Origin: an uncultured Oscillospiraceae bacterium | Lineage (GTDB): Bacteria > Bacillota > Clostridia > Oscillospirales > Ruminococcaceae | Length of the DNA stretch: 64,000 nucleotides | Reading direction: 5' to 3' | Assembly: GCA_910586535.1 (NCBI GenBank) | Contig: CAJUHS010000001.1 | Span: 347,404-411,403 of the forward strand | Shown here: positions 1 through 8,354 of the stretch, piece by piece | How the letters are laid out: every line of letters starts with the position of its first letter | How positions within the stretch are numbered: the first letter of the stretch is position 1 | The notes under the pieces: generated by a model | Told to the model about the DNA's origin: nothing | Databases searched by the model: none | What the model saw: the letters and a program-made list of their open reading frames with translations, nothing else | Translations under genes and position numbers: made by a program

Positions 1-1157
1 AGGACTGGGCGTTCAACCGTCAGCGCTACTGGGGCGAGCCTATTCCTATCGTACATTGCCCGACCTGCGGTATAGTAGCAGTACCTTACGAGGAGCTGCC
101 ACTGAAGCTGCCTCCGGTAAAGGATTTCCAGCCCGGCACTGACGGGGAAAGTCCCCTTGCCAAAATCGACGAGTTTGTGCACTGCAAGTGTCCCAAGTGC
201 GGCGGCGAAGCACGGCGGGAAACCGATACAATGCCCCAGTGGGCAGGTTCCTCATGGTACTTTTTGAGGTACTGCGACCCCAGCAATGACAAAGAATTTG
301 CGTCCCAAGAGGCTTTGAAATACTGGATGCCCGTTGACTGGTACAACGGCGGCATGGAGCACGTTACCCGACATATGATATATTCCAGATTCTGGCACAG
401 ATTTTTGTTTGACAAGGGAGAAGTCCCCTGCGACGAGCCTTACGCCAAGAGAACCGCTCAGGGACTTGTTCTCGGACCGGACGGAGAGAAGATGAGCAAG
501 TCCAAGGGCAACGTTGTTGACCCCAACGATGTTGTTGAACAGTACGGCGCGGACGTGCTCAGAGTCTATGTTCTGTTCATGGGCGACTATGAGCAGGCTG
601 CTCCGTGGAGCGAAACAAGCATGAAGGGCTGCAAGCGTTTTCTTGACAGGATATGGGCTTTGCAGGATATGCTTATCGACGGCGAGGAATACCGTCCGGA
701 AATGACAAGCTCAATGCACAAAACGATTAAAAAGGTCACCGAGGATATTGAGGCAATGAAGTTCAACACAGCGGTGGCTGCAATGATGACCCTGCTGAAC
801 GAGCTCTATTCCGCGGGAAGCGTTAACAAGGCGGAGCTGAGAAGCCTGCTCATTATTCTGAATCCGTTTGCTCCCCACATTACCGAAGAAATGTACAGCA
901 AGCTGTACGGCGGGATACTCAGTGAGCAGCAGTGGGTCAAGTACGACGAAAAGCTCTGCACCGACTCTGTTATTGAGGTCGCAGTTCAGGTAAACGGTAA
1001 GATAAAGGCGAAAATAAACGTCCCTGCGGAGGCTGAACAGGACGAGGTTCTGAGCCTTGCAAAGGCGGACAGAGCGGTCGCTTCGGCTATAGACGGAAAG
1101 AATATAGTCAAGGAAATTTACGTCAAGGGAAGACTTGTAAATATCGTTGTAAAATAG
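1..1157 (+). CDS. leuS: Leucyl-tRNA synthetase, C-terminal part (5' end outside window)
   Basis: Class I aminoacyl-tRNA synthetase that charges tRNA-Leu in the cytoplasm. The gene enters from the left edge in the frame that starts at base 3, so the N-terminal Rossmann and editing regions are missing. Visible are the DWAFNRQRYWGEP segment before the zinc-binding insertion (CPTCG), the second Cys pair (CKCPKCG), the catalytic KMSKSKGN loop at about 489-512, the anticodon-binding helical domain, and the C-terminal domain with the typical VQVNGKIKAKI segment. The length fits the last ~385 residues of a bacterial LeuRS. rpsU follows with its own promoter. Confidence 0.97.
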   Translation, partial: DWAFNRQRYWGEPIPIVHCPTCGIVAVPYEELPLKLPPVKDFQPGTDGESPLAKIDEFVHCKCPKCGGEARRETDTMPQWAGSSWYFLRYCDPSNDKEFASQEALKYWMPVDWYNGGMEHVTRHMIYSRFWHRFLFDKGEVPCDEPYAKRTAQGLVLGPDGEKMSKSKGNVVDPNDVVEQYGADVLRVYVLFMGDYEQAAPWSETSMKGCKRFLDRIWALQDMLIDGEEYRPEMTSSMHKTIKKVTEDIEAMKFNTAVAAMMTLLNELYSAGSVNKAELRSLLIILNPFAPHITEEMYSKLYGGILSEQQWVKYDEKLCTDSVIEVAVQVNGKIKAKINVPAEAEQDEVLSLAKADRAVASAIDGKNIVKEIYVKGRLVNIVVK

Positions 1158-1219
1158 CCGTTTTATATAACCTGCTGAAAAAAAAGAAGATTTTTTGTGT
1201 ATATTTTTTTGAATTGCTC

Positions 1220-1249
1220 TTGACAAACGCGGGGCTCATAGGGTATAAT
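1220..1249 (+). promoter_or_regulatory. Sigma-A promoter of rpsU
   Basis: A perfect TTGACA (1220-1225) and a perfect TATAAT (1244-1249) are separated by 18 bp. This lies about 57 bp before the rpsU start and just after leuS, so rpsU can be transcribed on its own. Confidence 0.85.
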
Positions 1250-1306
1250 AAAATAGTTGTATCTTGTATATGAGCCTCTGCCTTATGGCAAAGGGAGGGA
1301 ATCAAA

Positions 1307-1480
1307 TTGGCAGAAATTCGTGTTGGTAAAAACGAATCCTTGGATACCGCTCTCAAGCGCTTCAAAAGAAGCTGCGCAAAGGACGGCGTTATCGCGGAAG
1401 TTCGTAAGAGAGAACACTATGAGAAGCCTTCGGTAAAGCGCAAGAAAAAGTCCGAAGCTGCTCGTAAGCGTAAGTATTAA
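1307..1480 (+). CDS. rpsU: 30S ribosomal protein S21
   Basis: Small, very basic ribosomal protein of the 30S subunit, 57 residues, the usual length. The sequence runs from AEIRVGKNESLDTALKRFKR to a Lys/Arg-rich tail ending KSEAARKRKY. It starts at a TTG codon 8 bases after the Shine-Dalgarno AGGGAGGG (1292-1299); no ATG fits. It sits between its own sigma-A promoter and a rho-independent terminator, so it is probably a single-gene unit. Confidence 0.96.
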   Translation: MAEIRVGKNESLDTALKRFKRSCAKDGVIAEVRKREHYEKPSVKRKKKSEAARKRKY

Positions 1481-1503
1481 TTTTGATCAAAACGCTTAGA
1501 AAG

Positions 1504-1534
1504 CGGGCAGAATTTTATTCTGCCCGTTTAGTTT
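1504..1534 (+). terminator. Rho-independent terminator of rpsU
   Basis: GGGCAGAAT and ATTCTGCCC form a perfect 9 bp stem (1505-1525) around a TTT loop, extended by an outer C-G pair and followed by a T-rich stretch. Confidence 0.8.
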
Positions 1535-1635
1535 GTGAAAATCGCTTTTTCGGGGTGGATTTCCCGAAGTACGGTATTTTTCACAGGCTTTCGGAAAAAA
1601 TATTCTGGTGTTAAAGGAAAAAATACGAAAAACAC

Positions 1636-1664
1636 TTGCAATATCAAAAAAAATGTAGTAAAAT
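1636..1664 (+). promoter_or_regulatory. Likely sigma-A promoter of efp
   Basis: TTGCAA (1636-1641) and TAAAAT (1659-1664) are 17 bp apart. This implies a 5' leader of about 155 bases before efp. The remainder of 1535-1827 is AT-rich with no ORF that I can support. Confidence 0.55.
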
Positions 1665-1827
1665 ATAGGTAAGCTTTTTATGCGGTATTTTCCGCCAAAA
1701 AAATTTATACTGATTCACAATCGGAAAGCACACAAAAAATCAAGCAAGAATTTGCATATATGATTTTTGCGCGGATTTTTTGTATGTACTTTACACTGCG
1801 GATCAGGATTAAGGATGGTTAAGTTAT

Positions 1828-2385
1828 ATGATTACAGCAGGCGATTTCAGAAACGGCGTTACCTTTGAAGAGGACGGAAACGTGCTTCAGGTTGTTGAAT
1901 TTCAGCACGTTAAACCCGGAAAGGGCGCGGCTTTCGTAAGAACCAAGATCAAGAACGTTATCACAGGCTCCGTAGTTGAAAAGAGCTACAATCCCTCGGC
2001 TAAGTTCCCCACGGCTTTCGTTGAAAGAAAGGATATGCAGTATTCCTACACCGACGGTGACCTGTACTATTTTATGGATCCCGAGACCTACGAGCAGGTT
2101 CCTATCAGCAGCGCAGAGCTTTCAGACAACTTTAAGTTTGTTAAGGAGGAAATGATCTGCAAAGTTTGCTCCTACAAGGGCAAGGTTTTTGCTGTAGAGC
2201 CTCCCAACTTTGTAGACTTAGTCGTAAGCCAGACTGAACCCGGCTTTGCGGGAAATACGGCTACAAACGCAACTAAACCCGCTACACTTGAAACCGGTGC
2301 AGAGGTAAGAGTTCCCCTCTTTATTAACGAGGGCGAAACTATCAGGATCGACACAAGAACGGGCGAGTACATGGAACGCGCTTGA
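1828..2385 (+). CDS. efp: Elongation factor P
   Basis: EF-P binds between the P and E sites of stalled ribosomes and helps form peptide bonds at polyproline stretches. The 185-residue length is exactly typical. The KOW-like N-terminal domain carries the tip loop KPGKGAAFVR with its Lys, followed by two OB domains; the C-terminus INEGETIRIDTRTGEYMERA is the family signature. The ATG follows an AAGGA-type ribosome site. No modification enzyme gene lies nearby. Confidence 0.97.
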   Translation: MITAGDFRNGVTFEEDGNVLQVVEFQHVKPGKGAAFVRTKIKNVITGSVVEKSYNPSAKFPTAFVERKDMQYSYTDGDLYYFMDPETYEQVPISSAELSDNFKFVKEEMICKVCSYKGKVFAVEPPNFVDLVVSQTEPGFAGNTATNATKPATLETGAEVRVPLFINEGETIRIDTRTGEYMERA

Positions 2386-2416
2386 TCCGTAAGTTCCGGT
2401 CAGTTTAAGTGTCCCC

Positions 2417-2445
2417 GCTGTTAAATATTTGCCGTATTTAACGGC
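2417..2445 (+). terminator. Hairpin downstream of efp
   Basis: GCTGTTAAATA and TATTTAACGGC form an 11 bp stem around a 7-base loop. No clear T-run follows, so it may be a 3' stabiliser or a weak terminator. A second small hairpin (GACAAAT/ATTTGTC) lies near 2468-2484. Confidence 0.45.
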
Positions 2446-2570
2446 GCCGGCCGCCTCAGACGGTCAGGACAAATGCTATTTGTCTATACGGATATTGTCA
2501 TAAAATATCCAAACGAATACTATATAAAAACAACAGCCGTATAAACGGCGTGCAAAAAGGAGGATCATCT

Positions 2571-3008
2571 ATGAAGCTTGGTGAAAAGGTCGCTTATCTT
2601 AAGGGGCTTATCGAAGGTCTGGAGATCGACGGTTCCACAAAGGAAGGCAAGGTCATACTGGCTGTTGCCGATATTCTTGACGAGGTTGCCGTTACGTCTG
2701 AAGATATGCAGGATCAGATTGACGAGATCGTGGAAGTTGTTGATGCTATCGACGAGGATCTCGGAGAGGTTGAACGCGATTTTTACGATGCTGACGACTG
2801 CTGCTGCGACGATGACGACTACTGCGAGTGTGACGATGACGACTGCGAATGCGGCTGCGATGACGATGATGAGCTTTACGAGGTAGTATGTCCCAGCTGC
2901 GGAGACACTATCTGCCTTAACGAAGGTATGCTTGAGGAGGGTTCCATGACCTGTCCTGGCTGCGGCGAGCTTCTTGAGTTTGACTTCGGCGGCGACGCGG
3001 AAGAATAA
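2571..3008 (+). CDS. CD1247-type acidic protein with zinc-ribbon tail
   Basis: Unknown function. The N-terminus (MKLGEKVAYLKGLIEGLEID, then TKEGKVILAVADILDEVA) matches the family named after Clostridioides CD1247, sometimes mislabelled as AraC regulators. Three parts are visible: a helical domain (about 1-60), an extremely Asp/Cys-rich linker (about 80-103), and a C-terminal four-Cys zinc ribbon (CPSCG...CPGCG). An upstream GTG at 2550 is in frame, but AAGGAGG at 2557-2563 fixes the start at ATG 2571. Length 145 residues. A small metal-binding regulator or adaptor is possible. Confidence 0.75.
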   Translation: MKLGEKVAYLKGLIEGLEIDGSTKEGKVILAVADILDEVAVTSEDMQDQIDEIVEVVDAIDEDLGEVERDFYDADDCCCDDDDYCECDDDDCECGCDDDDELYEVVCPSCGDTICLNEGMLEEGSMTCPGCGELLEFDFGGDAEE

Positions 3009-3044
3009 TTTTCCGTCAGAATTTTCAATCGAATAAATGCAATC

Positions 3045-3183
3045 TGTTTCAAGGCGAGGTGCAATTCCTCACCGGCGGTAAAAAGTTGCCCATGCAATTT
3101 TGAGTCCGCGAGCGGCATATAAAAATATGTTGTTGATTCGGTGTGATTCCGAAACCGACGGTATAGTCCGGATGAAAGAAACA
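3045..3183 (+). ncRNA. FMN riboswitch aptamer (RFN element)
   Basis: The conserved RFN segments occur in order: AAGGCGAGGTGCAATTCCTCACCGGCGG-type core at about 3051, GAGTCCGCGAGC near 3101, a variable arm, GATTCGGTGTGATTCCG, and the closing GACGGTATAGTCCGGATGAAAG. P1 closes as TGTTTC (3045-3050) with GAAACA (3178-3183). It senses FMN and controls ribU 117 bases downstream. Confidence 0.95.
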
Positions 3184-3219
3184 AACGCTGATACCAAATT
3201 TTGGTACTATGCGGTGAGT

Positions 3220-3253
3220 ACGTCCGTGGAAAGAAATTTCTGCGGGCGTTTTC
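3220..3253 (+). terminator. Expression-platform terminator of the FMN riboswitch
   Basis: A 13 bp stem with two G-U pairs closes on a GAAA tetraloop (3220-3249) and runs into TTTT. It lies between the aptamer and the ribU ribosome site. Transcription attenuation when FMN is bound is therefore the likely mechanism, rather than translational sequestration. I did not work out the antiterminator pairing. Confidence 0.75.
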
Positions 3254-3300
3254 TGTTGCAGACTGCTTTATTAATAATCTTATTAAAAGGTGGTAATCTT

Positions 3301-3975
3301 ATGGCAAAATCTGTAACTCTTGGGAACAAATCCCGCATGGACGTGAAAAAGCTTGTAACGCTGTCCCTTATGACCGCGATTGCGTACCTGACAGTATTTG
3401 TTTTCAGAATACCCGTGGTAATGTTTCTGAAGTACGAACCGAAGGACGTTATAATCACTATCGGCGGATTCATGTTCGGGCCGCTTGCCTCCGTGATAAT
3501 GTCGGCGGTTGTATCGCTGGTTGAAATGGTTACGATAAGCGGCACGGGACCTATCGGCGCGCTTATGAATTTTATTTCCACGACGGCTTTTGCCTGCACC
3601 GCTTCTATCCTGTACAAAAAGATACATACCATTAAGGGCGCGGTGACGGGTCTTGCCTGCGGCACGATTTTCATGACGCTGATGATGCTCGCGTGGAATT
3701 ACCTTATCACGCCGCTCTATATGGGTACTCCCAGAGAGACCGTTGCGGAAATGCTTTTGCCTGTCTTTCTCCCCTTTAATCTTCTGAAGGCAGTACTGAA
3801 CAGCGCATTGACCGTTATGCTCTATAAGCCACTGACTCAGATAATGCGCAAAGCCCGCGTACTTCCCGAAACTTCCGGCAACGCAGCCGGAGCAAAACGT
3901 TACGTCTGGGTATACGTTATTGCGGCATTTGCGGTGCTGACCTGCGCGGCGGTAATTATTATCTGGAACTTGTAA
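3301..3975 (+). CDS. ribU: Riboflavin ECF transporter S component
   Basis: Substrate-binding membrane protein for riboflavin uptake that works with shared ECF A/A'/T components, which are not in this window. The 224 residues form about six hydrophobic segments. The family-typical stretch FLKYEPKDVIITIGGFMFGP and the TG(T)GPIGALMNF segment are present. An in-frame upstream start at 3100 lies inside the riboswitch and is rejected; AAAAGGTGG before ATG 3301 is used. Position behind an FMN riboswitch supports the riboflavin assignment. Confidence 0.93.
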   Translation: MAKSVTLGNKSRMDVKKLVTLSLMTAIAYLTVFVFRIPVVMFLKYEPKDVIITIGGFMFGPLASVIMSAVVSLVEMVTISGTGPIGALMNFISTTAFACTASILYKKIHTIKGAVTGLACGTIFMTLMMLAWNYLITPLYMGTPRETVAEMLLPVFLPFNLLKAVLNSALTVMLYKPLTQIMRKARVLPETSGNAAGAKRYVWVYVIAAFAVLTCAAVIIIWNL

Positions 3976-4174
3976 AAATACAAGAAAACCAATCGGCCGT
4001 ATAAACATCCCCCAATTATACGAACGTCGCAAAAAACTATGGCGAAAAAAATTAAGTATTGAACTGACTTTGCAGTCTATGCGGAGTCAGTTTTGATTTA
4101 AGCTGAATATGCTGAGCGCTGAGTACTAAGCACTGCACACTTCATGCCTAAATTCTGTTTTTTGACTAAAAGTA

Positions 4175-4203
4175 TTGAAAAATCTATTGAAATATTGTAT
4201 AAT
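4175..4203 (+). promoter_or_regulatory. Sigma-A promoter of the SPFH gene
   Basis: TTGAAA (4175-4180) and TATAAT (4198-4203) are 17 bp apart, about 50 bp before the start codon. Confidence 0.7.
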
Positions 4204-4253
4204 ATATTCATGTTTATCCTTGAATCCAATCAAACGAAAGGAAGTTGTTACAT

Positions 4254-5588
4254 ATGGGTCTTATTAAAGCGGCCGTCAGCACCGTTAGCGGCATTCTTGC
4301 CGATCAGTGGAAGGAATTTTTTTACTGCGAAGCTATGAGCAATGACATCCTTGTCCAGAAGGGACGCAAAAAAGTAAACGGCAAATCCTCCAATACAAGC
4401 GGAAGCGATAACGTTATAACCCAAGGCTCCGGCATCGCCGTTGCGGACGGTCAGTGCATGATAATCGTCGAGCAGGGAAAGATACTCGACGTATGCGCGG
4501 AGCCGGGCGAGTACACCTTTAATATTTCTGGCGAGCCCTCCATTTTTGCCGGCGACTTGGGCACAAGCATTAAAGAAACTTTCGGCAGCGTCGTTGACCG
4601 TTTCGCTCACGGAGGTCAGGCTTCAACGGATACCCGTGTGTACTATTTCAATACAAAAGAAATTTTAGGCAATAAATACGGTACTCCAAATCCGGTTCCG
4701 TTCAGAGTAGTTGACAGGAACATCGGTCTGGATATCGACGTTTCCATTCGCTGCAACGGCGAGTACTCCTACCGTATCATCGACCCGCTTCTTTTCTACT
4801 CTAACGTATGCGGAAACGTACGCGACGTGTACCGCAGAAGCGAAATAGACAGTACCCTCAAAACCGAGCTTATGACTGCTCTGCAGCCCGCGTTTGCAAA
4901 AATTTCCGATATGGGTATCCGCTACAGCGCTCTGCCCGGTCACACTATGGAGATAGCAGACGCTCTCAACGAGGTGCTTTCCAAAAAGTGGACGGAGCTT
5001 CGGGGTATTAAGATATCCTCTTTCGGAGTAAACTCAGTTACCTGCTCTCCCGAAGACGAGAAGATGATAAAGGATCTCCAGCGCAGAGCTGTTAACCGCG
5101 ATCCGTCCATGGCGGCGGCTACTATGGTTGAAGCCCAGAGCGCAGCCATGCAGTCGGCGGCGAGAAACAGCGCCGGAGCCATGACAGGCTTTATGGGCAT
5201 GGGTATGGCTCAGCAGTCCGGAGGTATCAACGCTCAGGCTCTTTTCGGAATGGCTGCTCAAAATCAGGCTGCTCATGTTGCTCAGGCACAGTCTGTGCAG
5301 CAGTCTGCCCCCGCTAACGGCTGGACCTGTTCCTGCGGTACCGTAAATACGGCAAAATTCTGTTCGGAGTGCGGAAATCCCAAACCTGCGCAGTCTGCGC
5401 AGGGCTGGACTTGTTCCTGCGGAACAGTCAACAAGGGTAAATTCTGCGCAGAATGCGGAAAACCCAAGCCTGCTGGAGTTCCCCTGTACCGCTGCGACAA
5501 GTGCGGCTGGGAACCCGAAGACCCTGCAAATCCGCCGAAGTTCTGTCCCGAATGCGGCGACAAATTTGACGAGAACGATATTAAGTAG
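4254..5588 (+). CDS. SPFH-domain protein with C-terminal zinc ribbons (YdjI-like)
   Basis: Resembles Bacillus subtilis YdjI, a member of the SPFH/flotillin superfamily tied to the PspA membrane-stress response. The N-terminal ~290 residues form the SPFH-like part (GLIKAAVSTVSGILADQWKEFFYCEAM start). A Met/Ala/Gln-rich linker follows. Then come three Cys4 zinc ribbons at about residues 356-380, 384-408 and 412-437; the first two are near-identical (GWTCSCGTVN...FC.ECG). Start chosen at ATG 4254, since GAAAGGAAG precedes it; an in-frame TTG 9 bases upstream is less likely. Two related genes follow on the same strand. Role in membrane stress is inferred from the Bacillus gene set. Confidence 0.85.
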   Translation: MGLIKAAVSTVSGILADQWKEFFYCEAMSNDILVQKGRKKVNGKSSNTSGSDNVITQGSGIAVADGQCMIIVEQGKILDVCAEPGEYTFNISGEPSIFAGDLGTSIKETFGSVVDRFAHGGQASTDTRVYYFNTKEILGNKYGTPNPVPFRVVDRNIGLDIDVSIRCNGEYSYRIIDPLLFYSNVCGNVRDVYRRSEIDSTLKTELMTALQPAFAKISDMGIRYSALPGHTMEIADALNEVLSKKWTELRGIKISSFGVNSVTCSPEDEKMIKDLQRRAVNRDPSMAAATMVEAQSAAMQSAARNSAGAMTGFMGMGMAQQSGGINAQALFGMAAQNQAAHVAQAQSVQQSAPANGWTCSCGTVNTAKFCSECGNPKPAQSAQGWTCSCGTVNKGKFCAECGKPKPAGVPLYRCDKCGWEPEDPANPPKFCPECGDKFDENDIK

Positions 5589-5648
5589 AAAACAGAAAAC
5601 AGGGGACAGAGAATACATTTCTGTCCCCTTGCTCCGATTTCTGTTTTC
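5588..5648 (+). repeat. Nested inverted repeat between the SPFH and zinc-ribbon genes
   Basis: The outer arms GAAAACAGAAA (5588-5598) and TTTCTGTTTTC (5638-5648) are perfect over 11 bp. Inside them, AGGGGACAGA (5601-5610) and TCTGTCCCCT (5620-5629) form a 10 bp stem. It may partly terminate transcription or protect mRNA, setting unequal expression of the SPFH gene and the two genes after it. Confidence 0.6.
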
Positions 5649-5668
5649 GTATCTGAAAGGTGAGCCTT

Positions 5669-6739
5669 ATGTCTGCACTTATTGAATACAAATGTCCGTG
5701 CTGCGGCGGCGCTATCGAGTTCAACAGCAACTCCCAGAAAATGAAGTGCCCCTACTGCGATACGGAGTTCGAAATAGAAGCTCTGAAAGAATTTACCGAA
5801 GCCTCCCAAAGCGTCGGAGACAGTCTCGACTGGGACAGTCCCTCTTCCGAATGGGGCGCTGAGGAAGCCTCGGAAATGAAGGTATACAGCTGCAAAAGCT
5901 GCGGCGGACAGATAGTCGCCGACAATACCACTGCGGCTTCCGCCTGTCCTTACTGCGACAGTCCTATTGTAATGACGGGACAGCTTACGGGAGGTCTCAA
6001 GCCCGACATGATAATTCCTTTTAAGATAGACAAAGAAGCCGCAAAAAATGCGCTGTCGAACTATCTTAAGGGCAAGTTTCTCTTACCGAAAAGCTTTAAG
6101 GACGAGCACCGCATCGACGAGATAAAGGGGGTTTACGTTCCGTTCTGGCTGTTCGACTGCGACGCGGACGCAAATATCCGCTACCGCGCCACAAGGGTAA
6201 GAAGCTGGCGTTCCGGAGATTACCGCTACACCGAGACCTCACACTACCTGATAGTGCGGAACGGTTCAATAGAGTTTGAAAAGGTACCCGTGGACGGCTC
6301 CGAGAAAATGCCCGACGAGCTTTCCGAAGCAATAGAACCGTACAATTACAGCGGCTGTGTAAATTTTAATACAGCATATCTTGCGGGCTATATGGCGGAC
6401 AAATACGACGTGAGCGCCGAGCAGAGCCGCAGCCGCGCCAACGAGCGGATAAGAAACAGTATCCAGCAGGAATTTAGGAATACTGTCATGGGTTATGCAA
6501 CGGTAATTCCCGAAAAAACCGATATACGGCTGAAACACGGAAAGATCCGCTATGCGCTGCTTCCGGTATGGATGCTCAACACCACTTACAAGGGAAAAGT
6601 CTATCGATTTGCCATGAACGGTCAGACAGGCAAGTTTGTGGGCAATCTTCCCGCGGATATGGGAAAGTTCTGGGGACTGTTCGCGTCAGTCGCCGCGGCT
6701 GTCACCGTTCTTGCGTTTATCATTCAGGCGCTTGTCTGA
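5669..6739 (+). CDS. Zinc-ribbon membrane protein (YdjG-like)
   Basis: Resembles Bacillus YdjG. Two N-terminal TFIIB/replisome-type zinc ribbons (CPCCGG...CPYCD and CKSCGG...CPYCD, residues ~8-35 and ~75-100) precede a globular region with KFLLPKSFK and VYVPFWLFD, and a single C-terminal transmembrane helix (about 330-352). Length 356 residues. ATG 5669 sits behind GAAAGGTGA; the in-frame GTG at 5660 overlaps that site. In Bacillus the equivalent protein is membrane-bound and acts with YdjH and YdjI; here it lies between those two relatives. Confidence 0.8.
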   Translation: MSALIEYKCPCCGGAIEFNSNSQKMKCPYCDTEFEIEALKEFTEASQSVGDSLDWDSPSSEWGAEEASEMKVYSCKSCGGQIVADNTTAASACPYCDSPIVMTGQLTGGLKPDMIIPFKIDKEAAKNALSNYLKGKFLLPKSFKDEHRIDEIKGVYVPFWLFDCDADANIRYRATRVRSWRSGDYRYTETSHYLIVRNGSIEFEKVPVDGSEKMPDELSEAIEPYNYSGCVNFNTAYLAGYMADKYDVSAEQSRSRANERIRNSIQQEFRNTVMGYATVIPEKTDIRLKHGKIRYALLPVWMLNTTYKGKVYRFAMNGQTGKFVGNLPADMGKFWGLFASVAAAVTVLAFIIQALV

Positions 6740-6760
6740 ATCGTCTGCGGAGGTTTGCAT

Positions 6761-7570
6761 ATGGATTTACTTAAAAAAATTGCCGCTTTAGTTTTAGTAA
6801 CGGCGGCTGTTGTATGTACCGTTCCGTCGTATACAGTGTACGCGGAAAACTCCGACAAGGTCGTTGACGGAGCCGGTCTGCTCACCTACAGCGAGGAGCA
6901 GTCTCTTGAAAACTACATACTGAATATAATCAAAAAGCACGATTACGGTTACGATATCGTTGTGGTAACGACAAACAGCACTGACGGCAAGTCCCCCGAA
7001 GCCTACGCTGACGACTGCTACGACTATAACGATTACGGCTATGACAGTTCGGGAAGCGGACTTCTGCTTATGGTGGACATGGGCGGCAGAAACTGGCACA
7101 TTTCCACAAAAGGCAACGGTATACGTGTTTTTACGGACTACGGAATATCACGGATAGGCGACAATGTGGCAGGGTATCTCAGCGACGGAAATTATTACGG
7201 TGCTTTTGAGGAATTTGCGGATCAGGCGGATTCCTACATCGAAAAGTACGAAAGCAGCGGAAACGCTTACGACGTCGGGAATCAGCCGAAAAATTACGGC
7301 AGTATGTTTATGGTCTCGCTGACGATAGGTTTGATCGCCGCGCTGATAGTATGCCTTTGCATGAAAGCGCAGCTTAAAACCGCTGTAAGGCAGATGGGAG
7401 CGCGGGTCTATGTCAAAAACGGAAGCATGAGGGTAACCAATTCAAGAGACATTTTCCTCTATAATAACGTTACCCGCACCAAGATAGAGTCAAGCTCGGG
7501 AGGCGGCGGAAGCAGTACCCACAGAAGCTCCAGCGGAAGCACCCACGGCGGAGGCGGAGGAAAATTCTGA
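6761..7570 (+). CDS. TPM-domain secreted/membrane protein (YdjH-like)
   Basis: TPM (TLP18.3/Psb32/MOLO-1) domain protein similar to Bacillus YdjH. A signal sequence (LLKKIAALVLVTAAVVCTVPSYTVYA) is followed by the TPM domain (about 30-165; VVDGAGLLTYSEEQSLE start), one transmembrane helix near 185-207, and a cytoplasmic tail ending in a Gly/Ser/His-rich stretch. GGAGG at 6749-6753 selects ATG 6761 over the in-frame TTG 6 bases earlier. It is the third gene of the YdjI-YdjG-YdjH set; no pspA-like gene is adjacent. Confidence 0.82.
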   Translation: MDLLKKIAALVLVTAAVVCTVPSYTVYAENSDKVVDGAGLLTYSEEQSLENYILNIIKKHDYGYDIVVVTTNSTDGKSPEAYADDCYDYNDYGYDSSGSGLLLMVDMGGRNWHISTKGNGIRVFTDYGISRIGDNVAGYLSDGNYYGAFEEFADQADSYIEKYESSGNAYDVGNQPKNYGSMFMVSLTIGLIAALIVCLCMKAQLKTAVRQMGARVYVKNGSMRVTNSRDIFLYNNVTRTKIESSSGGGGSSTHRSSSGSTHGGGGGKF

Positions 7571-7576
7571 TATACT

Positions 7577-7630
7577 AAAGCGGAGGATACACCGGCAATT
7601 TGAGTGCCAGTAAACCCTCCGCTTTTTATT
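7577..7630. terminator. Bidirectional terminator between ydjH-like gene and sigF
   Basis: AAAGCGGAGG (7577-7586) pairs with CCTCCGCTTT (7616-7625), with T-runs on the plus strand and a matching A-run on the other side. It separates convergent genes. Confidence 0.75.
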
Positions 7631-7644
7631 TTTGTTTTTTGTTT

Positions 7645-8310
7645 TTATTCCAGCAGGTTTCCCCTCAGTATCATGAGAAGCTTTTTTTCGCGGCGGGATA
7701 CCTGCACTTGGGACATACCGAGAACCTCGGCTGTTCGGGTCTGGGTCATGTCCTTGAAGTAGCGGCAGTATATCAGGCGGCGGTCGGTCTCGTCAAGAGC
7801 GCCGAGAGCCTGCCTCAGTGAAAGTATATCCACAAGCTCTGCGTCGGGAGAGGGTTCGGCAATATCTATCTGTCCGTCGTTTCCGTTTTCGGGGTCGCCG
7901 GTAAGGGACACGACAGGCAGATTTACCGCGATGGCTTCCGCAACGTCCTCGGGAGATGAATCCGTCAGTTCGGCAAGCTCGGAAACCGTTGGCTCTCTGC
8001 CATGCAGGAGCGCGAACTGTTCACGCGAACGGGATATCCTCATGCCCAGCTCCCGAACCGAACGGCTTACCTTAACGGAGCCTCCGTCGCGGAACAGACG
8101 CTTTATTTCTCCGAGTATGACCGGTACGGCGTAGGTGGAGAACTTGACTCCCCTGTCCCTGTCAAAAGCGGCTGCCGCTTTTACCAACCCCACGCAGCCC
8201 GCGCCGTAAAGATCGTCGTACTCTATTCCCTTACCCCTGAAACGGTTTGCGCACAGGTGAACAAGCCCAAGATTTTCTTCGGCAAGACTGTTGTCTTTCA
8301 GAGAATTCAC
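7645..8310 (-). CDS. sigF: Forespore RNA polymerase sigma factor SigF
   Basis: Sporulation sigma factor acting in the forespore, held inactive by SpoIIAB. 221 residues with region 2 (NLGLVHLCANRF...DDLYGAGCVGLVKAAAAFD...FSTYAVPVILGEIKR), region 3, and a region 4 helix-turn-helix (LDETDRRLIYCRYFKDMTQ...MSQVQVSRREKKLL). The QVQVSR motif and its place after spoIIAB fit SigF rather than SigG or SigB. Start is GTG 8310 behind AAAGGAAAA. Last gene of the three-gene spoIIA operon. Confidence 0.93.
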   Translation of the reverse strand: MNSLKDNSLAEENLGLVHLCANRFRGKGIEYDDLYGAGCVGLVKAAAAFDRDRGVKFSTYAVPVILGEIKRLFRDGGSVKVSRSVRELGMRISRSREQFALLHGREPTVSELAELTDSSPEDVAEAIAVNLPVVSLTGDPENGNDGQIDIAEPSPDAELVDILSLRQALGALDETDRRLIYCRYFKDMTQTRTAEVLGMSQVQVSRREKKLLMILRGNLLE

Positions 8311-8354
8311 GGCGGTTTTCCTTTCTGTTTAATTTGGCTGTACAAACTGTACAG

